From Verrucomicrobiota bacterium (lineage in GTDB: Bacteria > Verrucomicrobiota > Verrucomicrobiia > Limisphaerales > JAKPVM01): a DNA stretch of 35,936 nucleotides. The stretch spans positions 1 to 35,936 of the forward strand of contig JAKPVM010000326.1 in NCBI GenBank assembly GCA_029572555.1, written 5' to 3'. Under the pieces are notes generated by a model. It had not been told where the DNA came from and searched no databases. It saw only the letters and a list, made by a program, of their open reading frames with translations. Position numbers and translations under genes: made by a program. Positions 1 to 7,393 of the stretch are shown here, piece after piece (positions within the stretch are counted from its first letter, which is position 1; each line of letters starts with the position of its first letter).

Positions 1-1
1 A

Positions 2-1741
2 AAGCATTACAAAGATATGCTCGATATAGAGTTCACAATTGAAAAGGGCACACTGTATATGCTCCAATGCCGCGTTGGAAAACGTAACGGCGCCGCTGCG
101 GTTCGTATGGCTGTCGATATGCATAGAGAAAAGTTGATAGATGCTGACACTGCGGTAATGCGAGTTGCCCCGAATCAACTCGTTGAACTTCTGTTGCCAA
201 TGCTTGACCCGAAGGCTGAACTTGCTACTCACCCGATTGCAAAAGGCTTACCAGCAGGTCCGGGCGGCGCTATTGGGCGCGCGGTCTTTACCGCAAAAGA
301 CGCAGTAGAATGGGCTGCACGCGGTGAAAAAGTCGTGCTTGTCCGAGAAGAAACTTCTCCCGAAGACGTGGACGGTATGCACAAGGCGCAGGCTGTTTTG
401 ACAAGCAAAGGAGGAATGACATCGCACGCTGCACTTGTTGCTCGCGGCTGGGGTAAATGCTGTATCGTAGGTTGCGCTGATATTCAAATCGCCGATGACA
501 ATAAGTCTTTCAAGACAAAGAGTGGCGCAGTGGTAAAGGAAGGTGAATGGATTAGCCTTAATGGAACAAAAGGACTGGTTTATCTGGGCAAGATTCCTCT
601 CATTGATGTTGATATTGAACATAACAAGTTCCTTTCAGAGTTTATGAAACTTGTGGACAAAGCTCGTAAGCTCAAAGTCCGAACTAACGCTGACACGCCA
701 AAAGATGCCGCTCAAGCGGTTAAATTTGGTGCTGAAGGTATTGGTTTATTCAGAACCGAACATATGTTTTATGGTGAAGGCAGCGACAAACCATTGTTCT
801 TGCTTCGTAAGATGATTATGAGCAAGACGACTGAAGAACGTCGCAAGGCGCTCGGAGAACTATTCCCGTTTATCAAAGGCGATATCAAGGCAACACTTGA
901 GACTATGGATGGCAGACCGGTAACCATTCGGTTGATTGACCCACCGCTTCATGAATTTGTTCCTCACGATGAAGCAAAACTCGCAGCTCTTGCGAAGGAA
1001 TTGAACGTTGATATGGCAGAACTTGAAAAACGGACCGAGTCATTGCGCGAAAATAACCCGATGCTTGGACATCGCGGCGTTCGTCTCGGCATTACTTATC
1101 CCGAGATAACCGAAACACAAGTGCGAGCAATTCTTGAAGCCGCCGCGGAATTAGTCAAGTCTGGTAAAAAGGCGTTGCCTGAAATAATGATTCCTGTTAC
1201 CTGCACAGTCAACGAGTTGGCTCATCAAAAGGCGATTGTTGACAGAGTTGCGGCAGAAGTGAAACAGAAATTCAATCTCAAGAAATTAGAGTTTATGTAT
1301 GGCACGATGATTGAAATTCCACGAGCAGCCATCACTGCGAATAAGATGGCTGAAGTTGCTGAATTCTTCAGCTTTGGAACAAACGACTTAACACAAATGG
1401 GTTTAGGATTCAGCCGTGATGACATTGGGTCATTCTTGCCAGACTATCTAAACAACAAGATATTAAAAGACGATCCATTCCAGACAATTGACCAGGAAGG
1501 TGTGGGTGAATTGATTAAGATGGGTATTGAACGCGGCAGAGCAACAAGGGCTGTGCTCAAAGTAGGTATCTGCGGCGAACATGGTGGCGACCCTGATAGC
1601 GTTAAATTCTGCCATCGCGTTGGTATGAATTATGTTTCCTGCTCACCATTCAGAGTCCCGATTGCGAGACTCGCTGCGGCTCAAGCGGCAATTGAAGAAA
1701 AAAGGGCTGCTGCTAAAAAGCCTGCTAAAAAGAAGAAATAA
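2..1741 (+). CDS. ppdK: Pyruvate, phosphate dikinase, C-terminal two thirds (cut by window edge)
   Basis: PPDK interconverts pyruvate, ATP and phosphate with PEP, AMP and pyrophosphate in the cytoplasm. The frame is open to the left edge, so about 300 N-terminal residues (most of the ATP-grasp domain) lie outside. Counting from the first internal Met at base 17, the swivelling phosphohistidine domain shows KGGMTSHAALVARG with the phosphorylated His at 137. The PEP-binding TIM barrel follows, with GLFRTEHMF, FGTNDLTQM and the catalytic-Cys motif GICGEHGGDP near the end. The early stretch DIEFTIEKGTLYMLQ is typical of PPDK rather than PEP synthase. Odd feature: the protein ends in an Ala/Lys-rich tail (AAAKKPAKKKK) beyond the conserved core. 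A strong intrinsic terminator follows the stop. The assignment is secure; the metabolic direction cannot be told from sequence. Confidence 0.96.
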   Translation, partial: KHYKDMLDIEFTIEKGTLYMLQCRVGKRNGAAAVRMAVDMHREKLIDADTAVMRVAPNQLVELLLPMLDPKAELATHPIAKGLPAGPGGAIGRAVFTAKDAVEWAARGEKVVLVREETSPEDVDGMHKAQAVLTSKGGMTSHAALVARGWGKCCIVGCADIQIADDNKSFKTKSGAVVKEGEWISLNGTKGLVYLGKIPLIDVDIEHNKFLSEFMKLVDKARKLKVRTNADTPKDAAQAVKFGAEGIGLFRTEHMFYGEGSDKPLFLLRKMIMSKTTEERRKALGELFPFIKGDIKATLETMDGRPVTIRLIDPPLHEFVPHDEAKLAALAKELNVDMAELEKRTESLRENNPMLGHRGVRLGITYPEITETQVRAILEAAAELVKSGKKALPEIMIPVTCTVNELAHQKAIVDRVAAEVKQKFNLKKLEFMYGTMIEIPRAAITANKMAEVAEFFSFGTNDLTQMGLGFSRDDIGSFLPDYLNNKILKDDPFQTIDQEGVGELIKMGIERGRATRAVLKVGICGEHGGDPDSVKFCHRVGMNYVSCSPFRVPIARLAAAQAAIEEKRAAAKKPAKKKK

Positions 1742-1765
1742 CCTCGCAGTTTAAAAAATTAACGC

Positions 1766-1799
1766 AAAACCGCCCTGATTTTACAGGGCGGTTTTTATT
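1766..1799 (+). terminator. Intrinsic terminator of ppdK
   Basis: A perfect 12-bp stem, AAAACCGCCCTG pairing with CAGGGCGGTTTT, encloses a 6-nt loop (ATTTTA). It is followed by a T-rich tract and lies 25 bp after the ppdK stop. The A-run on the 5' side could also let it act weakly on the opposite strand. Confidence 0.93.
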
Positions 1800-1950
1800 T
1801 AACATAACTTCACATAATAAAATATTTAACTGTTTTAATATCAATGAGTTATGAAAAATCATTATAGTATCATCCGTCTTTTCATATCATCAATACTATC
1901 TTTTCTATACCAAATTGGGATAATATTTTTTTAATGGTCTATATTAATAT

Positions 1951-1998
1951 ACCTAATAGAGGTGGCAAGATTATAGCAAAATAAATACATAAAACCCT
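1951..1998 (+). repeat. Family A hairpin-plus-core repeat, copy 1
   Basis: A small hairpin (ACCT-AATAG-AGGT, 1951-1963) is followed by GGCAAGATTATAGCAAAA and a tail ending CATAAAACCCT. The core and tail match the copies at 14029, 35588 and 35876. On the minus strand the core reads TTTTGCTATAATC, which looks like an extended -10 element. Confidence 0.6.
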
Positions 1999-2020
1999 GT
2001 CAAGTGGTGGTAGATTAAGT

Positions 2021-2117
2021 GTAGCAGAGGCATTCTTGCCTTTGGAAAAATGTGGCGCTGGCATCCTTGCCGACGGTTCTGAAACCATTGAGAGCAAGAT
2101 GCTACAACCACATTTCC
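2021..2117. repeat. Family B-like palindromes and a nested long hairpin
   Basis: Bases 2021-2044 (GTAGCAGAGGCATTCTTGCC...) match the palindrome found after purF and near the ilv leader. Next to it, 2044-2070 and 2094-2117 form an imperfect inverted repeat: the left arm, from GGAAAAATGTGG to GCATCCTTGC, is the approximate reverse complement of the right arm. A small hairpin GGTT-CTGA-AACC (2075-2086) sits at the centre. The whole could fold as one cruciform or long RNA hairpin of about 75 nt. Confidence 0.6.
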
Positions 2118-2161
2118 AATGGGAGCAAGATGAAACCACCGCATTAATCAAAATTAATTGA

Positions 2162-2303
2162 AACAGGATTTACAGGATATTTTTAATTAACAAGGATAGA
2201 CAGGATATTTTACAAGATACAAGACACAAGGATAAACAAGATACAAGATACAATTTTTATCTTCTATATCCTTGTTAAAAATAAAAAATCCCTGTAAATC
2301 TTA
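2162..2303. repeat. Family C long imperfect inverted repeat
   Basis: The left arm (2162-2198, starting AACAGGATTTACAGGATA) is an approximate reverse complement of the right arm (2267-2303, ending AATCCCTGTAAATCTTA). Both arms, read towards the centre, carry GATTTACAGG...TTTT...TAACAAGGATA. The 68-bp centre contains degenerate direct repeats of ACAAGATACA. A structure of the same type, with different units, lies at 35673-35855. Confidence 0.65.
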
Positions 2304-2470
2304 TGTTGATTTATTTGCACAATAGACTCGTAGAATATACAAAAATAACTGTTAGTGCGGTAAAATCAATTTTTAAAAAAATAAATCCCTGATTTTTCAG
2401 CGTGTTATGGATTTGCATTTCTTAATTCATAGGGTGCGTCAAAAGTCGGGAATACTTTTTCTCTCTGCAT

Positions 2471-2555
2471 CACAGACAAGAATGTCTGTGTTACTCTTAC
2501 ATACAGGAATGTCTGCGCTTTGATTAAAAAGCAAAAGCAGAAATGTGGGCGCTAC
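2471..2555 (-). repeat. Three family B palindromes at the 3' end of ftsY
   Basis: Read on the minus strand, three related units follow the end of ftsY. The first (2555-2531) begins GTAGCGCCCACATTTCTGC and contains the ftsY stop codon. The second (2519-2499) begins AGCGCAGACATTCCTG. The third (2494-2471) begins GTAACACAGACATTCTTG and contains a perfect 8-bp stem CACAGACA/TGTCTGTG with loop AGAA. They match the units at 13940 and 25700. No U-tract follows any of them, so they are not ordinary intrinsic terminators. Confidence 0.6.
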
Positions 2556-3469
2556 GCTTTTTCTGAGAACATTGCTTCTGCGAATTGTTCGGGGTCAAAT
2601 GGTTGGAGGTCGTCGGGCTTTTCGCCAAGACCGATAAATTTTATGGGAAGGTTTAATTCTTGTTGTATAGCAACGACCATACCGCCTTTGCTTGTGCCAT
2701 CGAGTTTGGTAATCACCAGTCCTGTGAGGTTGACAGCTTTATGAAATTCTTTTGCTTGATTAAGGGCGTTCGTTCCTGTCGTTGCGTCAAGAACAAGAAG
2801 GGTTTCGTGGGGAGCGCCGGGCAGTTTTTTGCTCATAACCCGATGAATTTTTTGCAACTCTTGCATAAGGTTATGTTTTGTATGGAGGCGGCCGGCGGTG
2901 TCTATAATCAAGTAGTCTGCATTTTTTGACAGCGCGGCGGTGATGGCATCGTGAGCAACCGCTGCGGGGTCTGCCCCGTGTGCTGATGAAATCACGGGGA
3001 CATTAAGTCTATTTCCCCAGGTTTTAATCTGCTCAATTCCAGCGGCTCGAAATGTGTCACAAGCAGCAAGTAAAACTTTTAGGTTATTTTCCTGCAGCAT
3101 ATAGGCTAATTTTGCTGCTGTGGTTGTTTTGCCTGTCCCGTTCACACCGACGATTGAAACGACGGTAAGTCCGTTATTGTTTATGACAAGTTCGGCTTTA
3201 TTGTTTTTAAGTGAATCTACAACGATTTTACTGGCTATTTCAAAGACATCTAATCCTGAGATGCCCTGTGTTTCATAAGCTTTTTTGACTGCATCAATAA
3301 TTTTAAGAGTCATTGGCATTCCAAGGTCAGCGCCAAGTAGCGCCGCTTCGAGTTCTTCAATTAAACGCGAAGTAAATTTTGGCGAGCCCGTAACGATTCT
3401 TTTAATCTCGTGGGCAAGTTTTTGATGTGTTTTTTGTAAACCTGCTTTAAATTTATCAAATAATACCAT
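2552..3469 (-). CDS. ftsY: Signal recognition particle receptor FtsY
   Basis: SRP-family GTPase that docks ribosome-SRP complexes at the inner membrane for co-translational insertion. The NG domain is complete: helical N domain (about residues 1-90), G1 P-loop GVNGTGKTT (108-116), DTFRAAG (138-144), DTAGR (190-194), TKLDGTSKGG and the closing GLGEKPDDLQPF. At 305 residues it is a short form without the long acidic A domain of E. coli FtsY; the N-terminal amphipathic helix (VLFDKFKAGLQKT) is the likely membrane contact. It is the last gene of purH-nusB-ftsY, starting 4 bp after the nusB stop, with no clear Shine-Dalgarno sequence. Its TAG stop lies within a repeat-like unit. Confidence 0.96.
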   Translation of the reverse strand: MVLFDKFKAGLQKTHQKLAHEIKRIVTGSPKFTSRLIEELEAALLGADLGMPMTLKIIDAVKKAYETQGISGLDVFEIASKIVVDSLKNNKAELVINNNGLTVVSIVGVNGTGKTTTAAKLAYMLQENNLKVLLAACDTFRAAGIEQIKTWGNRLNVPVISSAHGADPAAVAHDAITAALSKNADYLIIDTAGRLHTKHNLMQELQKIHRVMSKKLPGAPHETLLVLDATTGTNALNQAKEFHKAVNLTGLVITKLDGTSKGGMVVAIQQELNLPIKFIGLGEKPDDLQPFDPEQFAEAMFSEKA

Positions 3470-3473
3470 AAAT

Positions 3474-3983
3474 CTATTTACCCGATGTTGATTCGCGAGA
3501 TGGTCTTAAAATATCCGCTTTTATTTTATCCAGAATTCCGTTTACAAATTTACCGCTCTCTTCTGTGGAATATTTTTTTGCTATGTCAACTGCTTCATTA
3601 ATGCTGACGACTGGCGGGATATCTTCGCGAAACATCATTTCATAAGTCGCAAGCCGAAGTATGTTTCTATCAATTAAGGCTACCCGTTCAAAGTCCCAGT
3701 TTTTCAGATATTTTTTGATAACATTATCGCACTCTTCTTTATGTTGAAGCACACCGCAAATCAACTGGTCTGCAAAGGATCTGACAGTCATTTCTTCAAC
3801 TGTTGGTGGAGGCAATTCAACCTGTTTGCCATATCTCGGAGATTTGTTGCTCTTATCAAATTCAACAAGTCGGACAGTCTCCCAGAACTCGTTTAATGCG
3901 AGGTCAAGGTTTTCTGGCGGATTCTGTTCGCATTGAAATAGGAATTGAACAGCCCGTTCTCTGGCATCTCTTCGGAGTCCCAT
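3474..3983 (-). CDS. nusB: Transcription antitermination factor NusB
   Basis: NusB binds boxA RNA together with NusE (S10) and supports antitermination of rRNA operons. The all-helical fold is recognisable from RRDARERAVQFLFQCEQ at the N terminus, and from DRNILRLATYEMMF, PPVVSINEAVDIAKKYS and KFVNGILDKI towards the C terminus. The length (169 aa) is slightly above the usual 130-160, owing to a longer stretch at about residues 30-60 rich in Pro and charged residues. It sits 4 bp downstream of purH and 4 bp upstream of ftsY, so the three genes are surely co-transcribed. Confidence 0.94.
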   Translation of the reverse strand: MGLRRDARERAVQFLFQCEQNPPENLDLALNEFWETVRLVEFDKSNKSPRYGKQVELPPPTVEEMTVRSFADQLICGVLQHKEECDNVIKKYLKNWDFERVALIDRNILRLATYEMMFREDIPPVVSINEAVDIAKKYSTEESGKFVNGILDKIKADILRPSRESTSGK

Positions 3984-3987
3984 ATTG

Positions 3988-5535
3988 TTAATGTCTGAAA
4001 TGTCTTGTTCCGGTGAACACCATAGCGATGTTATTTTCGTTTGCCGCTTTTATGACTTCGTGGTCGCGAATTGAACCACCGGGCTGGATTATTGCTGCGG
4101 CTCCTGCTCCGGCGGCAGAAATCACGCCGTCAGGGAACGGAAAGAATGCATCGCTGCAAACAACACTGCCTTCTAACGGCAAGCCTGCTTCTGCGGCTTT
4201 CCAGATGGCAATCCGCACCGAATCCACACGGCTCATTTGACCAGCGCCGATTCCCAGTGTCCTATCCGGCGCAGTAAATACGATTGCGTTTGATTTTACG
4301 TGTTTAACAATCTTCCAGCCAAATTTCATTGCTGCCTTTTCTTCTTTTGTTGGCGGGCGGTCTGTGACAACTTTCCAATTAGTTTCAACATCGCTTTTAA
4401 TGTCCGGCTGCTGGACAAGGAGAGAGTTAGCGCCAACAGTTCTGATATCGCAGTTATAATCTACAAATGGCGGTTTAACCATCTGCATCAAGCGGAGGTT
4501 CTTCTTTTTTTGCAATACTTTGAATGCCTCTGTGGTAAAGTCGGGCGCAACAATTACTTCGCTAAAGATTTCAGATATTGCCATAGCGCATTGTTCATCA
4601 AGGATTTTGTTGACTGCGATAATACCGCCAAATGGCGCTTGTTTATCGGTTGCATAAGCCTTGTCCCATGCCGCTTTTAATGTCTTGCCACGAGCCACGC
4701 CACAAGGATTTGTATGTTTTAAAATCGCAATCGTCGGCGAATCATCAAGAAATTCAGAAATCAGATTTGCAGCCGAACAAAGGTCAAGAATGTTGTTGTA
4801 AGAGAGTTCCTTGCCGTGCAGTTGTCTGAAATATTCATTGAACCTGCCATACAGCGCCGCTTTTTGATGCGGATTTTCGCCATAACGGAGATTTTGAGCG
4901 CGGGCAGCTGTCAATGTAAATATTGAAGGCAATTCTTCATTTAACTTAAATTGCTTTTCAAGATATGCCGCTATTGCGGCGTCATAAGCGGCTGTCCTTG
5001 CAAAGACTTTTGCGGCGAGTTTTCTTCGTAATTCAAGCGAGGTATTGCCGGTGTTTTTGATTTCTGTCGCCACGAGGAGGTAATCCGACGGGTCAACGAC
5101 CACAGTAACGCTTTCGTGATTTTTGGCGGCGCTTCGCAGCATCGATGGACCGCCAATGTCTATATTTTCTATTGCCTCAAACAATGTTACGTCAGGTTTT
5201 GCGACCGTGTTCTCAAATGGATAAAGGTTCACCACCACAAGATCTATTGGCTCAATATCAAATTGTTCAATTGTCGCCTCGTGCTCTTTGTCGCCGCGAA
5301 CAAAAAGCAGACCGCCGTGAACCTTGGGATGTAAAGTTTTTACCCTGCCATCCAATATTTCAGGAAAGCCGGTATATTCGCTGATGTCTTTGACCTTTAA
5401 GCCAGCATCGCGCAAAATCTTTGCTGTGCCGCCAGTGGAAATTATTTCAATACCGACAGACGCAAGAACCTGAGCAAATGCCACAATACCAGTTTTATCT
5501 GAAACCGATAACAGCGCTCTATTTATTTTATTCAT
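3988..5535 (-). CDS. purH: Bifunctional AICAR formyltransferase / IMP cyclohydrolase
   Basis: Catalyses the last two steps of de novo IMP synthesis. The N-terminal MGS-like cyclohydrolase domain (about 1-150) has ALLSVSDKTGIV, ISTGGTAK and GRVKTLHPKVHGG. The C-terminal formyltransferase domain has ARAQNLRYGENPHQKAA, KHTNPCGVA, QMSRVDSVRIA and SDAFFPFPDG, and ends with the usual GTRHFRH. I chose ATG at 5535 (515 aa); an in-frame TTG two codons upstream at 5541 directly abuts a GGAA, whereas the ATG has it about 7 nt upstream. First gene of purH-nusB-ftsY. The upstream region shows no recognisable purine riboswitch. Confidence 0.96.
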   Translation of the reverse strand: MNKINRALLSVSDKTGIVAFAQVLASVGIEIISTGGTAKILRDAGLKVKDISEYTGFPEILDGRVKTLHPKVHGGLLFVRGDKEHEATIEQFDIEPIDLVVVNLYPFENTVAKPDVTLFEAIENIDIGGPSMLRSAAKNHESVTVVVDPSDYLLVATEIKNTGNTSLELRRKLAAKVFARTAAYDAAIAAYLEKQFKLNEELPSIFTLTAARAQNLRYGENPHQKAALYGRFNEYFRQLHGKELSYNNILDLCSAANLISEFLDDSPTIAILKHTNPCGVARGKTLKAAWDKAYATDKQAPFGGIIAVNKILDEQCAMAISEIFSEVIVAPDFTTEAFKVLQKKKNLRLMQMVKPPFVDYNCDIRTVGANSLLVQQPDIKSDVETNWKVVTDRPPTKEEKAAMKFGWKIVKHVKSNAIVFTAPDRTLGIGAGQMSRVDSVRIAIWKAAEAGLPLEGSVVCSDAFFPFPDGVISAAGAGAAAIIQPGGSIRDHEVIKAANENNIAMVFTGTRHFRH

Positions 5536-5541
5536 ATACAA

Positions 5542-5857
5542 TTCCGTTTATCATTTATCCACCACGCATTGTTCAGAATACCTGATTCTTTCAGAAAAAT
5601 CCAATGCGGTTTAACAAAATAATATCAATCAGTATTTTACGGCAAAAATTCGGTTTTAACCTCTCTGCCACTAATATACTTTGCCTTATTTAGCAGAAAG
5701 TTAAATCCATTTTGCCTTTAAAACCCTTCTGTAATCTTATTTAACATTGTTTATCTTCTCAAACTAACAAACTATTCACCAACGAGCATACCTCATTTTT
5801 AACCACCCAAATTGTATTTATTTCTTTAATCAATTACTATACATTTTGTATCTGGTT
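5542..5857. other. Divergent intergenic region between purH and the sulfatase gene
   Basis: About 316 bp of AT-rich DNA must hold promoters for both directions. I see no repeat of families A-C, no tRNA and no purine-riboswitch-like core. The only promoter-like pair I can point to is for the rightward sulfatase gene and is listed separately; none for purH stands out. Confidence 0.6.
5812..5840 (+). promoter_or_regulatory. Possible sigma-70-type promoter of the sulfatase gene
   Basis: TTGTAT (5812-5817), a 17-bp spacer and TACTAT (5835-5840). Three and four of six bases respectively match the consensus, so this is weak. A start about 7 bp downstream would leave only some 10 nt before the ATG at 5858, which would fit the lack of a Shine-Dalgarno sequence there. 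Confidence 0.3.
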
Positions 5858-7315
5858 ATGAAATTTAAATCAATAAATTGCATCTCTTTGTTGGTCTTCC
5901 TTATAACCGCAACTGTTTTAGTTGCCGCTGAAAATGCGAATAAGCCAAACATCCTATTCATTTTAACAGACGACCTTGGTATTAACGACCTTGCGTGTTA
6001 CGGCAGAAAAGAACATAACACGCCTAACATTGATAGGCTGGCAAATGAAGGCTTAAAATTCACGCGGGCTTATTGCGCCCTACCGATATGTTCGCCGAGC
6101 AGGGCGGGCATTATAACGGGCAAAAATCCCGCTGTCCTTCATTTAACAACATTCTTGCCAGGCCGTACGGATTGTCCGTCTCAAAAACTTTTGCATCCTA
6201 AAATAGAACAGAATTTGCCTCTGGAAGAAAAAACGATTGCAGAGCATCTGAAAGAACTCGGCTATGCCACAGCATGTATTGGCAAATGGCACCTTGGCGG
6301 AAAGGGATTTACCCCAAAGGAACAAGGCTTTGATTTTTATCATCCGGGCAACGCAAAAACAAAGCCTTCGGCAACCGAAGGTGGCAAAGGCGAATATGAT
6401 CTTACACGCATGGCAATTAAATTTATGGAGACAAACAGGAACAATCCATTTTTTATCTATCTTGCTCACAACACACCGCATATACCGTATTCGGCAAAAG
6501 ATGAACTTGTTGAGAAAAACAAAAACGCATTTGAACCAGTGTACGCTGCATTAATGGAAACGGTTGATGACACCGTTGGTATGCTTTTGAGAAAACTTGA
6601 TGAATTAGATTTGTCAAAAAATACGCTTGTTATTTTTACTTCTGACAACGGAGGATTACACGTTCCCGAACTGAATCATAAAATAATAACTCACAACAAT
6701 CCTTATCGCGCCGGTAAAGGCTATTTATACGAAGGCGGGTTGCGAATACCGTTGATTGTCCGCTGGCAGAGACGGATTCCTGCTGGAAAGGTCATTGATT
6801 CACCTGTGATTAATACCGATTGGTTGCCGACATTTTTTAAATTGCTTGATATGCCAACACCTGCGGGATTGGACGGCGAGAGTATTTTAGATATCCTGCT
6901 TAACGGCAAAGAAGCCGAAACCCAACGACGGTTCTATTTTCATTTTCCACATTACACAAATCAGGGCGGCAGACCCGGCGGCGCCGTCATAGAAGCCGAG
7001 TGGAAGCTGATTGAGAATTATGAAGACGGTTCATTAGAATTGTATAATTTACAAACGGACATCAGCGAACGACATAATCTCGCAAAGTCTGAACCGGCTG
7101 TCACAAGCCGCCTTTATAATCTTTTAGATCAATGGCGATTGAAAAACAAGGTTCAGACAAATAGCGTAAACCCGAACTTCAATCCCGAATTACATCGTAA
7201 GTTATACGTTGATATTGACCCATCTTTATTTAATCCACTAACAACCAAAGATTTTGACCAAATTTTAGAATGGCGAAAATTGATGGATAATGTAGTAAAA
7301 ATGAAGCAACAATAA
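5858..7315 (+). CDS. Secreted sulfatase (formylglycine-dependent, alkaline phosphatase fold)
   Basis: Hydrolyses sulfate esters, probably on sulfated polysaccharide or glycan fragments outside the cytoplasm. Counted from ATG 5858 (485 aa), residues 1-24 form a signal peptide ending VLVAA. The family N-terminal motif NILFILTDDLG, with the metal-binding Asp pair at 38-39, follows. The sulfatase signature CSPSR (78-82) supplies the Cys to be converted to formylglycine, and GKWHLGG and TSDNGG are also present. A TTG four codons upstream extends the frame, but the signal peptide fits the ATG better. No formylglycine-generating enzyme or anaerobic maturase is in this window. The SGNH hydrolase gene follows after 78 bp in the same direction, suggesting joint action on a decorated polymer. 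The substrate is not predictable from sequence alone. Confidence 0.92.
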   Translation: MKFKSINCISLLVFLITATVLVAAENANKPNILFILTDDLGINDLACYGRKEHNTPNIDRLANEGLKFTRAYCALPICSPSRAGIITGKNPAVLHLTTFLPGRTDCPSQKLLHPKIEQNLPLEEKTIAEHLKELGYATACIGKWHLGGKGFTPKEQGFDFYHPGNAKTKPSATEGGKGEYDLTRMAIKFMETNRNNPFFIYLAHNTPHIPYSAKDELVEKNKNAFEPVYAALMETVDDTVGMLLRKLDELDLSKNTLVIFTSDNGGLHVPELNHKIITHNNPYRAGKGYLYEGGLRIPLIVRWQRRIPAGKVIDSPVINTDWLPTFFKLLDMPTPAGLDGESILDILLNGKEAETQRRFYFHFPHYTNQGGRPGGAVIEAEWKLIENYEDGSLELYNLQTDISERHNLAKSEPAVTSRLYNLLDQWRLKNKVQTNSVNPNFNPELHRKLYVDIDPSLFNPLTTKDFDQILEWRKLMDNVVKMKQQ

Positions 7316-7393
7316 TTCAAGTACCGACGGCGCAATGCTGACGCCATATTAAATATTCTTGAAATAAATTTTTGATAGTTATTAAATGCAAAT

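Larger units (their letters stand above)
1800..2551. other. Gene-free intergenic region filled with short repeats
   Basis: About 750 bp lie between ppdK (rightward) and ftsY (leftward), which are convergent. I see no gene, tRNA or riboswitch. The first 150 bp are plain AT-rich DNA. From 1951 on it holds one family A hairpin element, several family B palindromes and a long family C inverted repeat, each listed separately. The short open frames inside it run through these repeats and show no protein family. Bases 2306-2470 show nothing I can name. Confidence 0.8.

Noticed and set aside
1939-2151. A 70-codon minus-strand open frame after ppdK
   Set aside because: It lies across a family A repeat and family B palindromes; no start signal or family match.
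2162-2260. CRISPR-like series of short repeats (ACAAGATACAAG and relatives); also 35690-35720
   Set aside because: The units are degenerate, of uneven spacing and without unique spacers, and belong to an inverted-repeat structure. No cas gene is in the window.
5542-5857. Possible purine riboswitch upstream of purH
   Set aside because: I could not find the conserved three-way-junction core sequences of a purine or PRPP riboswitch, nor a terminator before purH.
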